Shown one piece after another: positions 1 to 8,241 of a stretch of DNA of 64,000 bases; within the stretch, counting starts at the first letter, position 1, and the number at the start of each line of letters is the position of its first letter. The translations under genes and the position numbers were made by a program. The DNA is taken from the NCBI RefSeq assembly GCF_000230735.2, contig NC_019962.1:2542001-2606000 (forward strand), given 5' to 3'. The notes below the pieces were generated by a model, which worked only from the letters and a program-made list of their open reading frames with translations, was not told where the DNA came from and ran no database searches. Source of the stretch: Natrinema pellirubrum DSM 15624. Lineage in GTDB: Archaea > Halobacteriota > Halobacteria > Halobacteriales > Natrialbaceae.

Positions 1-54
1 GCGCTGTGGGACGCCAACGGCCAGCTGGTCTGTTCGGACTGCCGGACGGTGTAG
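1..54 (+). CDS. 3' end of an unknown gene
   Basis: The frame is open from the window edge and encodes the last 17 residues of a protein ending in a CSDC-type cysteine pair (C-x2-C) before a TAG stop. The pair could be half of a zinc ribbon. The rest lies outside the window, so no function can be given. The stop is about 100 bases before pgk on the same strand. Confidence 0.5.
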   Translation, partial: ALWDANGQLVCSDCRTV

Positions 55-155
55 GCCGCTCTCGACTCCCGCATCTTCGTGCGGTATGTCCTCAATCACC
101 GTGGCCATCTCTCCGATAGAAAGACCTTTCGGGTGCCGCAGTGGACTGACCGGTA

Positions 156-1379
156 ATGATCGCGACCCTCGACGACCTGGACGTCGAAGGGACTACCGTC
201 GGTGTTCGCGTCGACGTCAATAGTCCGATCGACGACGATGACACGCTCGCGGACGATGCCCGCCTGCGCGCCCACGTCGATACCCTCGCGGAACTGCTCG
301 AGCGGGACGGTCGGGTCGCCGTCCTCGCCCATCAGGGCCGACCCGGCGGCGACGAGTTCGTCTCCCTCGAGTCACACGCCGAACGGCTCTCGGAACTGCT
401 CGGACAGCCCGTCGACTACGTGGACGCCACCTTCACCGCCGCCGCCCGCGAGGCCGTCCGGGACCTCGAGGACGGCGACTGCGTCGTCCTCGAGAACACC
501 CGCTTCTACAGCGAGGAGTACATGGAGTTCGAGCCGGAGCGGGCCGCCCGGACCCATCTGGTCGCGGGCCTCGAGCCAGTCCTAGACGCCTACGTCAACG
601 ACGCCTTCGCGGCGGCACATCGCTCCCAGCCCTCGCTGGTCGGGCTCCCGACGGTCCTGCCGAGCTACGCCGGCCGGGTCATGGAGTCCGAACTCGACGT
701 GCTGGGCTCGATCGAGGAGACCGGCGAACCCCGCGTCTACGTCCTCGGCGGGGCGAAAGTCTCCGACTCCATCGACGTCGCCTGGTCGGTTCTCGAGAAG
801 GGACTGGCCGATCACGTCCTCACAGCCGGCGTCGTCGGCAACGTCTTTCTCATCGCCGACGGTGTCGACCTGGGCGATGCCAGCTCCGATTTCATCTACG
901 ACCAGGGCTACTGGGACGAGATCGACCGCGCCGCGGACCTGCTCGACGCCCACGGCGACCGGATCGCGCTGCCCCGCGACGTCGCCGTCGACCGGGACGG
1001 CGGCCGCCACGAACTCGGCGTCAACGCCCTTCCGCCAGGCGACGGCGAATCCGCCATGGACATCGGCGGGTCGACTCTGGAGTACTACCGGCGCGTCCTC
1101 GAGGACGCCGAAACCGTCATCCTCAACGGCCCCGCCGGCGTCTTCGAGGATGACCGCTTCGAGACCGGGACGCGACAGCTCTACGACGCCGCGACCGACA
1201 TCCCGACGAGCATCGTCGGCGGCGGCGACACCGCCTCGGCGCTTCGCCAACTCGGCGTCGAGGGCTTTTCACACGTCAGCACCGGCGGCGGCGCGGCTCT
1301 CCGGATGCTCACCGCCGAATCCCTGCCCGCCGTGACCGCACTCGAGAATGCCCCCGAGCAACCAGCCGCCGACGATTGA
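156..1379 (+). CDS. pgk: Phosphoglycerate kinase
   Basis: This 407-residue protein has the normal length of an archaeal phosphoglycerate kinase, which interconverts 1,3-bisphosphoglycerate and 3-phosphoglycerate with ADP/ATP in the cytoplasmic lower glycolytic/gluconeogenic pathway. Family landmarks include the N-terminal VRVDVNSPID segment (substrate-binding Arg/Asp/Asn), GRPGGDE near residue 55, NDAFAAAHR near 148, the ILNGPAGVFE loop near residue 322 and the C-terminal STGGGAALRML nucleotide-binding loop. The ATG at 156 is chosen because the family N-terminus begins immediately there. The end overlaps the next GNAT gene by 32 bases, suggesting co-transcription. Confidence 0.97.
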   Translation: MIATLDDLDVEGTTVGVRVDVNSPIDDDDTLADDARLRAHVDTLAELLERDGRVAVLAHQGRPGGDEFVSLESHAERLSELLGQPVDYVDATFTAAAREAVRDLEDGDCVVLENTRFYSEEYMEFEPERAARTHLVAGLEPVLDAYVNDAFAAAHRSQPSLVGLPTVLPSYAGRVMESELDVLGSIEETGEPRVYVLGGAKVSDSIDVAWSVLEKGLADHVLTAGVVGNVFLIADGVDLGDASSDFIYDQGYWDEIDRAADLLDAHGDRIALPRDVAVDRDGGRHELGVNALPPGDGESAMDIGGSTLEYYRRVLEDAETVILNGPAGVFEDDRFETGTRQLYDAATDIPTSIVGGGDTASALRQLGVEGFSHVSTGGGAALRMLTAESLPAVTALENAPEQPAADD

Positions 1380-1863
1380 ACTCGCCACGCGGGCCGACCT
1401 CGACGCCCTTGCGGACCTCTGGGTCGATCTCGCCCGCGACCAGCGCCGGTACCAGTCGGCCGTCCGCCCCGAGGCCAACCGCGAGGCCATGCGGGAGACG
1501 CTCGGGGCCTATCTGGTCAGCGACGGCCTGTTCGTCGCCCGCCTCGAGGGCGCGATCGTCGGCTTCGTCTCGGTGACGGTCGAACGCGGCACCCTCGAAC
1601 TCGACACCACGCGCGGCCTGCTCTCGAACATCTACGTCCGGCCGGCCTACCGGGGGCAGGGGATCGGCACCGCCCTGCTCGAGGCCGCCGAAGCGTCGCT
1701 TGCCGACCGCGGCGTCGACGAACTGCTGCTCGAGGTGATGGCCGACAACGAGGCCGCCCGTCGGTTCTACCGCCGCCACGGCTATGATCCGTTCCGCGTG
1801 TCGATGACGCGCTCGCTCGCGGACCGCGACGAAAACGATACACACTCAAAGGAGGACGGCTAA
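1348..1863 (+). CDS. GNAT-family N-acetyltransferase
   Basis: The 171-residue protein is a single GNAT fold. The acetyl-CoA-binding motif A is seen as YVRPAYRGQGIGTALLEAAE around residue 92 (R-G-Q-G-I-G), and the C-terminal beta strand/helix as DNEAARRFYRRHGYDP. The acceptor substrate cannot be read from sequence. The ATG at 1348 lies inside the last codons of pgk (32-base overlap, different frame), so it is probably translated from the same message. It ends 12 bases before tRNA-Thr. Confidence 0.88.
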   Translation: MPPSNQPPTIELATRADLDALADLWVDLARDQRRYQSAVRPEANREAMRETLGAYLVSDGLFVARLEGAIVGFVSVTVERGTLELDTTRGLLSNIYVRPAYRGQGIGTALLEAAEASLADRGVDELLLEVMADNEAARRFYRRHGYDPFRVSMTRSLADRDENDTHSKEDG

Positions 1864-1875
1864 CCCACGGCCTGC

Positions 1876-1949
1876 GCCAGGGGAGCATGGGCGGTTCATG
1901 CACTCGACTTGTAATCGAGACTTCCGGGGTTCAAATCCCCGCCCTGGCT
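1876..1949 (+). tRNA. tRNA-Thr (anticodon TGT)
   Basis: A complete cloverleaf can be folded: acceptor stem GCCAGGG/CCCTGGC with discriminator T, a D stem GCAT/ATGC, anticodon stem CTCGA/TCGAG enclosing loop CTTGTAA with anticodon TGT (reads ACA), and T arm CGGGG-TTCAAAT-CCCCG. No intron is visible and CCA is not encoded. It follows the GNAT gene closely on the same strand. Confidence 0.95.
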
Positions 1950-2110
1950 TACGACGGCACTCGAACTCGCGAGCGCCAGCGACGGACGACAGTCGAGCGC
2001 ACGCTCCTCGTTGCTGTACGCGTTCGTGAACGCGGCTGACGCCGCTTTTGGCGGTTCAGACGGGACCCGATCACTCGATCGGCTCGAGCGGCACGTCGAA
2101 CCCGCGAGGG

Positions 2111-2299
2111 CTACCAGAGTCCCAGATAGTTCCCGGTCGCTAGTACGAGAAACAACAGCAGACCCAACGCCGCCAAAACGATCGATTCGCGGGACCGAAC
2201 CGCCGCCCGCAGTCCGGCCAGCCGATCCCATAGCGCGCTGCCCCGAGCCGTGGGGCCGGTTCGATCCTCGTTCGTCACGGGGTCCCCCTCGGGAGTCAT
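2111..2299 (-). CDS. Small C-tail membrane protein, unknown
   Basis: The 62-residue product has a charged N-terminal half and one hydrophobic segment at about residues 42-60 (IVLAALGLLLFLVLATG) ending in NYLGLW, so it would be a C-terminally anchored membrane protein. The ATG at 2299 is preferred over an upstream start that would add 13 residues of non-typical composition. No family is recognised. Its neighbours (tRNA-Thr and UspA) do not suggest a role. Confidence 0.5.
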   Translation of the reverse strand: MTPEGDPVTNEDRTGPTARGSALWDRLAGLRAAVRSRESIVLAALGLLLFLVLATGNYLGLW

Positions 2300-2372
2300 A
2301 CTCGTCCTTGGTCCGGGCAGGTGAAAAACTGACCGCACGTCACGCCGTGCGGACGAAGCCGAAACCGGAGCG

Positions 2373-2990
2373 TCACTGGTCGGGGCCTTTCGCGACGCGG
2401 GCCTCGCCGGAGACGGCGTCGACGTGGACGTGAACCGGTCCCGCGTCGGTCTCGAGCGGCACGATCCACGAGGCGCTGGTCCGGTGGGGCTGGTCGGCCA
2501 GCGCGAGACCGTCGTACCCTTCGTTCGCGGCGGTTTTGCGGGCGATTTCCTCGGCCTCCTCGGCGTCGTCGATACGGATGTCGTCGGTCAGTCGGACGGT
2601 CACCACGGGGGCGTCGGCCATGCGGACGATCCGTTCGGTGACGCTTCCGACCAGGACCCGGTCGAGCCCGGTCCGGCCCTGCGTCCCCATCACGATCATG
2701 TCAATGTCGTTCTCGTCGGCGTACTCGAGGATCGTCTCGTGGGGGACTCCCTGTTCGACGGCCGTCACAGCCGCGACGCCCTCGCGGTCGGCCTCGGCCG
2801 CGACGCACTCGACCGCGCGCTCGGCCGCGGGAATCGCCTCGTCGGTCTGTAGCGTTCCGAGCGGGCCCTCGGGGACGATCGATAGCGCGTGGACCGTCGC
2901 ATCGAACCGGTCGGCGATCGCCAGCCCGTGGGTGATCGACCGGCGGGTACCGTCGCTCCCGTCCGTCGGAACGAGGATGTCCTGATACAT
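2373..2990 (-). CDS. Universal stress protein (UspA) with C-terminal extension
   Basis: The first about 140 residues are a UspA domain: it starts MYQDILVPTDGSDG and carries the ATP-binding signature G-x2-G-x9-G-S (GTQGRTGLDRVLVGS). UspA domains bind ATP/AMP and act in stress responses; the exact target is unknown. Residues about 140-205 form an extra domain beyond a normal UspA, with EEAEEIARKTAANEGYDG followed by a short beta-rich part (WIVPLETDAGPVHVHVDAVSG), reminiscent of PepSY-like small domains. The start at 2990 matches the canonical N-terminus; an upstream start would add 25 basic residues. Confidence 0.9.
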   Translation of the reverse strand: MYQDILVPTDGSDGTRRSITHGLAIADRFDATVHALSIVPEGPLGTLQTDEAIPAAERAVECVAAEADREGVAAVTAVEQGVPHETILEYADENDIDMIVMGTQGRTGLDRVLVGSVTERIVRMADAPVVTVRLTDDIRIDDAEEAEEIARKTAANEGYDGLALADQPHRTSASWIVPLETDAGPVHVHVDAVSGEARVAKGPDQ

Positions 2991-3210
2991 TGATACCGCG
3001 AGGGTAGGGAACGCGGCCCTAAATACCCTCGAGTCGATGCTCACGGGCCGGTGACGGTCCCGCACGGGCCGCTGCCCGTCGTCTCGACACGACGAGTGCG
3101 TATCAGCGATCGGGAGTCCTCAGATCGATTATCGATGGTAAGCGATCCGGGCGCGCTCCCCGAACGATGTAAATCTTTTTTACGGTACGCGCGAACGTAC
3201 CGCACGGACT

Positions 3211-4779
3211 ATGACAAATCTTGTCACTAATCTCGCGGCCGCCGTCGAGGAACACGGCGATAACACCGCGATCGGCTATCAGGGGACGGAAACGAGCTAC
3301 GAGGAGTTCTGGGGACAGACGGGTGCCTTCGCGACCGCGCTCGAGGAGCGAGGACTGGGCGCGGGCGACCGCGTCGCGCTCTATCTGCCGAACGTGCCGC
3401 CGTTCCTGATCGGGTTCCACGGGACGCTGCGAGCCGGCGGGGTCGTCGTCCCGATGAACCCGCAGTACAAGTCCCGCGAGATCGGCCACCTGCTCGGCGA
3501 CAGCGAGGCCAAGGTCGTCGTCGCGCTCGCCGACCTCGTTCCCTTCGTCAAGGAGGTCCAAGACGAGACGAGCGTCGAACACGTCGTCAGCATCGGCGGC
3601 GAGGCCGAGGGCGCGGTCACGCTCGAGGAGTTCCTCGAGCCGGGCGATCCCGACGTCGCGGACCGGGCCGACGACGACGTGGCGGTCCAGCCGTACACCT
3701 CCGGGACGACGGGCCAGCCGAAGGGGGTCCAGCTCACACACAACAACCTCGCGTCGAACGCGAACGCGGCCGCGAAGCTCATTCCCGACGGGATCCGCGC
3801 CGACGACAAAGGACTCGGCGTCCTCCCGTTGTTCCACATCTACGGGATGACCGTCACCATGAACGCGACGCTGTTCAACGGCGGTGCCTTCTACCCGATG
3901 CCCGAGTGGGACGCACAGGACGCCGTCTCGCTGATCGAGGACGAGCAGTTGACGATTATGCACGGCGTGCCCGCGATGTACAACGACGTCATCAACCAGC
4001 CAAACGCCGAGGAGTTCGACATGTCGTCGCTGCGGCTCTGTGGCGTCGGTGGCTCGGGCATCCCGGTCGAGGTCCTGCGCCAGTTCGAGGAACTCTACGA
4101 GCCGAAGATCTACGAGGGGTACGGCCTGACCGAAACCAGTCCGATCACCCACTTCAACAGCCCGATCGACGGCCGACGCGTCGGCAGCATCGGGAAGACC
4201 GTCCCCGGCGTCGACTCGAAGGTCGTCGACGAGGACTTCGAGGAGATCCCGCCGGTCGAAGAGGGACCGATCGACGAGGAGGAAGCCGACCTGCGCGAGA
4301 TCACCGGCGAGATCGTCGTCGCCGGGCCGAACGTCATGAAAGGCTACTACGGCCTGCCGGAAGCCAACGAGGAGGCGTTTACCGAGGAGGGCGGCCGAAC
4401 GTGGTTCCACACCGGCGACATCGGCTACCACGACGAGGACGACTTCTTCTACGTCGTCGACCGCGAGAAGCACATGATCGTCACGGGCGGGTACAACGTC
4501 TACCCGCGCGAAGTCGAGGAACTCCTCTTCGAACACGAGGACGTCGCCGACGCCGCCGTCGCCGGCATCCCCGACGAGCGCCGCGGCGAGACCGTGAAAG
4601 CGTTCGTCGTCCGCACGCCCGACGGCGACGTGACCGAGGAGGAGATCAAGCAGTACTGTCTGACTAACCTCGCGGAGTACAAACACCCCCGCGAGGTCGA
4701 GTTCGTCGACGAACTCCCCCGAACGACCACCGGGAAGGTCCAGAAGTTCAAACTTCGCGAGCAGGAGGGTGACGACTGA
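3211..4779 (+). CDS. AMP-forming acyl-CoA synthetase (fatty-acid CoA ligase)
   Basis: A 522-residue member of the ANL adenylate-forming family. Visible motifs: phosphate-binding YTSGTTGQPKGVQLTH near 166, YEGYGLTETSP near 306, WFHTGDIGYHDEDDF near 397, hinge/core VDREKHMIVTGGYNVYPREV and the C-terminal catalytic lysine in PRTTTGKVQKFKLRE. It activates a carboxylic acid to acyl-AMP and then acyl-CoA; chain length cannot be told. It overlaps the next enoyl-CoA hydratase gene by one base (TGATG), so the two form a beta-oxidation operon. An AT-rich stretch (TGTAAATCTTTTTT) about 30-40 bases upstream is a plausible promoter. Confidence 0.93.
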   Translation: MTNLVTNLAAAVEEHGDNTAIGYQGTETSYEEFWGQTGAFATALEERGLGAGDRVALYLPNVPPFLIGFHGTLRAGGVVVPMNPQYKSREIGHLLGDSEAKVVVALADLVPFVKEVQDETSVEHVVSIGGEAEGAVTLEEFLEPGDPDVADRADDDVAVQPYTSGTTGQPKGVQLTHNNLASNANAAAKLIPDGIRADDKGLGVLPLFHIYGMTVTMNATLFNGGAFYPMPEWDAQDAVSLIEDEQLTIMHGVPAMYNDVINQPNAEEFDMSSLRLCGVGGSGIPVEVLRQFEELYEPKIYEGYGLTETSPITHFNSPIDGRRVGSIGKTVPGVDSKVVDEDFEEIPPVEEGPIDEEEADLREITGEIVVAGPNVMKGYYGLPEANEEAFTEEGGRTWFHTGDIGYHDEDDFFYVVDREKHMIVTGGYNVYPREVEELLFEHEDVADAAVAGIPDERRGETVKAFVVRTPDGDVTEEEIKQYCLTNLAEYKHPREVEFVDELPRTTTGKVQKFKLREQEGDD

Positions 4780-5579
4780 TGGCGCTCGGTGATGCAGTCC
4801 TCCTCGATCTCAAGGCGGACGGAGCCGCGACGATCACGCTCAACCAGCCCGACCGCCGAAACGCACTCTCCGAGGAGATCAGCACCGGGATCTCCGAGGC
4901 CCTCGACGAGATCGAGGGCAGCGACGCCCGCGTCGTCGTCTTGCAGGGCTCCGGCGGGTCGTTCTCCGCCGGCGGCGACATCGAGCGGATGACCGAGGCC
5001 ATCGAGGACGACGTCCCCGCGGACGATCGGGTACGCCGCCTCGAGCGGTCGACGAACGAACTGATCGGGCGATTGGTCGAGTTCCCGATCCCGACGGTGG
5101 CGCTGATCGACGGGGCCGCCGTCGGTGCCGGCGCGAACCTCGCGATCGCGTGTGACATCCAACTGGCCAGCGAGGACGCCGCCTTCGGTTTCGTCTTCCG
5201 ACAGGTCGGCCTGAGCGTCGACGCCGGAACCTCCTATCTGCTGCCCCGGATCGTCGGCGAGAACGTCGCCAAGGAACTCGTTCTGACCGGCGACATCTTC
5301 GGCCCCGAGCGCGCGGCGGATCTCGGACTGGTCAACCACGTCTACGACGCCGACGAGTTCGACGACCGGGCCGACGAGTTCATCGCGAAAATCGTCTCCG
5401 GGCCGCCGATCGCTCTGCGCCACGCCAACCGGCTAGTCGGTGAAGGGCTGAACAAATCGCTCGAGCAGGCCCTGACCGACGAGGCCGTCGCACAGGGAAT
5501 CGTCTTCGAAACCGAGGATCACGCGGAGGGCGTCTCCGCCTTCCTCGAGGACCGCGAGCCCGAGTTCGACGGACAGTAG
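4779..5579 (+). CDS. Enoyl-CoA hydratase/isomerase family protein
   Basis: The 266-residue crotonase-fold protein shows the oxyanion-hole signatures GSGGSFSAGGDIERM (near 58) and DGAAVGAGANLAIACD (near 110). It should hydrate 2-enoyl-CoA or carry out a related crotonase reaction. The catalytic Glu pair of true hydratases is not obvious: the segment FGFVFRQVGLSVDAG replaces the usual FGxPE, so isomerase or another crotonase activity remains possible. Translation is coupled to the upstream acyl-CoA ligase through a one-base overlap. Confidence 0.9.
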   Translation: MALGDAVLLDLKADGAATITLNQPDRRNALSEEISTGISEALDEIEGSDARVVVLQGSGGSFSAGGDIERMTEAIEDDVPADDRVRRLERSTNELIGRLVEFPIPTVALIDGAAVGAGANLAIACDIQLASEDAAFGFVFRQVGLSVDAGTSYLLPRIVGENVAKELVLTGDIFGPERAADLGLVNHVYDADEFDDRADEFIAKIVSGPPIALRHANRLVGEGLNKSLEQALTDEAVAQGIVFETEDHAEGVSAFLEDREPEFDGQ

Positions 5580-5610
5580 GGAGGCGGCTTCGGGGTTTAG
5601 TTCTCTCCAG

Positions 5611-6063
5611 TCACTCGCCTCGGGCGGACCCGCCCAGCGGAACCAGCCTCGAGACCCGCGCGTTCTCCTTGAGACGGAGGCCGCCGCCGGCCACCGTCAG
5701 CGGGATCAGGGGCAGGTGATCCCGAACCTGCATCGACGGATGCGAGCCACCCCGGGCGAGCAGTTCGTTGCGGGGCTGGAGCTGTACCGGCTCCGTGAGG
5801 TCGGTCAGGAACTCGTTGTGCTGGATGACGTACTGGCCCCCATCGAGGTGCCACCAGCCGTACTCGTCGTCGGGGGCCTCGAGTTCCGTGGGCACGGGCT
5901 CGAGGTCGGCGTCTGCGAGTTCGTCGCCGCCGAAGTCGAGCCGGCCCGGTGCGGCTACCTCGTAGACGGCACTCACCGTCAGCTCGATCCCGTTCTCATC
6001 GACCTGTACCGGTTCGTAGACGAGGTTGTCGACGGCGTCTGCGAGGGGATAGTCGGCGGACAT
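5611..6063 (-). CDS. dCTP deaminase/dUTPase-like protein
   Basis: The 150-residue product resembles the trimeric dCTP deaminase/dUTPase fold, with QYVIQHNEFLTDL near the middle, then LQPRNELLARGGSH (equivalent of the family's S/R nucleotide-binding strand) and VPL..GGxRLKENARVSRL toward the end. It is shorter than typical dCTP deaminases (about 190-200), and I cannot place all catalytic residues, so the enzymatic activity is inferred. ATG 6063 is used; upstream extension would include an AT-rich promoter-like region. Confidence 0.7.
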   Translation of the reverse strand: MSADYPLADAVDNLVYEPVQVDENGIELTVSAVYEVAAPGRLDFGGDELADADLEPVPTELEAPDDEYGWWHLDGGQYVIQHNEFLTDLTEPVQLQPRNELLARGGSHPSMQVRDHLPLIPLTVAGGGLRLKENARVSRLVPLGGSARGE

Positions 6064-6139
6064 GTTGGGTGAGCTGACGGTGCCGAGTCTCAAAAGGGTA
6101 CTGTCAGCGTCGCTCGAGTCGCGGGGCTGCCCGAACCCA

Positions 6140-6238
6140 CTAAACCAGCCCACACAAATTACTATATTAAAATATGCGAATAGAACTCCATCAATCAATC
6201 AATAGTTATTTGAAAAGTGGTTTTTAACACACACGTCG
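6140..6238. promoter_or_regulatory. AT-rich promoter region with TCAA repeats
   Basis: This stretch is much richer in A/T than its surroundings and includes ACTATATTAAAATATG and four near-perfect ATCA units (CCATCAATCAATCAATAG) followed by GTTATTTGAAAAGTGG and TTTTTAACAC just before the PAP2 start. It sits between divergent genes (5611-6063 minus, 6239-6928 plus), so it probably holds both promoters. Confidence 0.5.
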
Positions 6239-6928
6239 ATGAACCCTCCACTCGACCGCCGCGATTGCTGTTATATCGCGATGGTACTCGTCGTTTCGAG
6301 TATCGTCGGTCTGTCGTCGGAACGGTCACCGTACCCGCTCCGTACAGACCTCATGTACGCCGTTGAGGGCAACGCCGTCGCGGTACTCCAACCTGACCCG
6401 ACCCTTCTCCTGACCGCGCTGTTCGTCATCGTCTATCTTCTCGTGTACCCTGCGCTGCTTCTCGCCACGTATATTAGTTTGAAACACCGCCACGGCCGCA
6501 CCCGGGCACTCGATTACGTCACCACGTACACGACTGTCCTCGTCGTATCCATGCCGTTCTTCTACTTCATGCCCGTCGGCGTCACGGGCTACTACCTGGA
6601 CGGCGTCGAACCGGTACTGTACGAATCGACTGGTCCGATTCAGACCTTTATGACAAACGTCGACACCCTCGAAAAGGCGTTCCCGAGCCTGCACGCCGGC
6701 CTCGCCGGAACCGCGGCCCTCTACGCACCGAGGGGCTACGAACGGCTCAGTTGGGCGGCCACCGGTGCCATCCTCGCCGCCACGGTATACCTCGGTATCC
6801 ACTGGCTCACCGACCTCGTCGTCGGCCTCGCTCTGGCGTACGGCTGCTACCTCGCCACGCCGACGATCCGGGCCGTCCTCAAACGCGTCGAGCCGCAGCC
6901 GGAACCGGTTACCGTCACCGACGACTGA
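6239..6928 (+). CDS. PAP2-family membrane phosphatase/transferase
   Basis: A 229-residue membrane protein with about six hydrophobic segments. The PAP2 catalytic motifs are seen as KAFPSLHAGLAGT near residue 142 (PSLHA) and YLGIHWLTDLVVGL near 185 (HW-TD with the nucleophilic-site His). The first PAP2 motif (K-x6-RP) is not evident, which fits the PAP2_3 subgroup related to inositol phosphorylceramide synthases. It likely dephosphorylates or transfers from a lipid phosphate at the membrane; substrate unknown. The start is directly downstream of an AT-rich promoter-like tract. Confidence 0.85.
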   Translation: MNPPLDRRDCCYIAMVLVVSSIVGLSSERSPYPLRTDLMYAVEGNAVAVLQPDPTLLLTALFVIVYLLVYPALLLATYISLKHRHGRTRALDYVTTYTTVLVVSMPFFYFMPVGVTGYYLDGVEPVLYESTGPIQTFMTNVDTLEKAFPSLHAGLAGTAALYAPRGYERLSWAATGAILAATVYLGIHWLTDLVVGLALAYGCYLATPTIRAVLKRVEPQPEPVTVTDD

Positions 6929-7000
6929 CCGCGTCGCGTGTCGCCTTCTCGGAGTGACCGTCAGTGGTTACTATAGTGTCCGGCGGTCGTATCCACGCGT

Positions 7001-7666
7001 ATGACCGACGTCCTCTCCGACGAGATCGCGCGATTCGTCCGCGCGGTCGGTCCCGACCCCGACGAAACGCTGCTCGAGATGGACGAGTACGCCGACGCCG
7101 AGGGATTTCCCCACGTCGGCCCTGAAGTCGGCGCGTTCCTCCGACTGCTGGCCCGACTGACCGACGCCGAGCGGGTCTTCGAGTTCGGCTCGGGCTATGG
7201 CTACTCGGCCTACTGGTTCGCCGCGGCCCTGCCAGCGGACGGCGAGATCGTCCTGACCGAGGTCGACGAGGCGGAACTCGACCTCGCCCGCGAGTACATG
7301 GCCGCGGGCGGCTACGACGGGATCGCGACGTACGAACTCGGCGACGCGATGGAGACGATCGACCGCTACGACGGTCCGTTCGACGTCGTCCTGATCGACC
7401 ATCAAAAGGAGCGCTACGCGGACGCGTTCGCGGCCGTCCGCGATGAGATTCCGGTCGGCGGCGTCATCGTCGCCGACAACGCCATCACCGCGAGCGTCGT
7501 CGACTTCGACGACCTGCTGGCGTGGGCCGAAGGCGACGCCGTCGAGACCAACGATCACACCCGAGGGATCATCGACTTCCTCGAGACAGTCCGGGCGGAC
7601 CCGGCGTTCGAGACGGTCGTCGTCCCGCTGGGCGAGGGAATCACGGTGAGTTACCGCGTCGAGTAG
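7001..7666 (+). CDS. SAM-dependent O-methyltransferase
   Basis: The 221-residue protein belongs to the class I SAM methyltransferases of the O-methyltransferase family 3 type. The SAM-binding motif I is FEFGSGYGYSAYWFA (near 63), motif II region EIVLTEVDEAELDLAREYM, and DVVLIDHQKERYADA contains the metal/substrate Asp typical of catechol/caffeoyl-CoA type enzymes; VGGVIVADNAI supplies the second metal-binding Asp-Asn. Substrate is unknown. A TATA-like TTACTATAG lies about 30 bases upstream of the ATG. Confidence 0.9.
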   Translation: MTDVLSDEIARFVRAVGPDPDETLLEMDEYADAEGFPHVGPEVGAFLRLLARLTDAERVFEFGSGYGYSAYWFAAALPADGEIVLTEVDEAELDLAREYMAAGGYDGIATYELGDAMETIDRYDGPFDVVLIDHQKERYADAFAAVRDEIPVGGVIVADNAITASVVDFDDLLAWAEGDAVETNDHTRGIIDFLETVRADPAFETVVVPLGEGITVSYRVE

Positions 7667-7697
7667 CTACGAGCGGCGGCGATCGGTACGCGGTCCG

Positions 7698-8147
7698 TCA
7701 GGGGCTACTGTAATCGGAGGTCTCGCCCTCGAGGACTGCGTCGTCGGCCGGGGCCGGCGAGCCGTACTCCCGGAGGCCGAGAAAGAGCGTAGTGCCCGTG
7801 GCGGCCAGCAGCGTCGCCCACGTGACCGCGGTCACGGCGATGACGGTCGCGGCGGCGGGTCCCGGTGCGACAGTGCCGAGGGTCTCGAGGCCGGCGGCGT
7901 GACCGACGGCGGTCGTCAGAAACGCGAGCCAGAGGGCAAGCGCCGTCCGCGCGAGCGCCCGCCGGCTGACCGAGCCGGCGTGGCGGGCGAGGGCGTAGAC
8001 GCCGATGACGGCCACGGTCGTCGCCGTGAGGGTCAGCCCGAGCCCGTCGACAGTGGCGTTTGCGACGCCGGCGACGGCGAAACAGGCCAGCGCGGCGGCG
8101 AGGCGAAAGCGGTCCGTCCCGCGTGGTGTCGAAGTCACGTCAGGCAC
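7698..8147 (-). CDS. Four-helix membrane protein, paralogue of 11788-12234
   Basis: The 149-residue protein has four predicted membrane segments (about 15-33, 37-52, 63-85, 98-122) and a short acidic C-tail. No named family is recognised. Its layout and several positions (start MPD, RxRxAA, a central R-x-AG-x-V-x-RR loop, a final YG...VL-x-G tail) match the membrane protein encoded just beyond the large sensor kinase at 11788-12234, suggesting paralogues flanking the kinase. It is on the same strand as the kinase and begins 94 bases after it ends. Confidence 0.65.
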   Translation of the reverse strand: MPDVTSTPRGTDRFRLAAALACFAVAGVANATVDGLGLTLTATTVAVIGVYALARHAGSVSRRALARTALALWLAFLTTAVGHAAGLETLGTVAPGPAAATVIAVTAVTWATLLAATGTTLFLGLREYGSPAPADDAVLEGETSDYSSP

Positions 8148-8241
8148 TGCTTTGCCGGGTTGAATGGGCGATCGAATATATAGCTGTTGACTGGGGACGG
8201 GATCGAGGCACGATCCTCGACTCGCCGCCCGCGCGACGGGC

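Noticed and set aside
3103..4686. 527-codon antisense frame over the acyl-CoA ligase
   Set aside because: Shadow; no motif.
6140..6238. AT-rich island as sign of horizontal transfer
   Set aside because: Only about 100 bases, exactly at a divergent promoter; neighbouring genes have normal composition.
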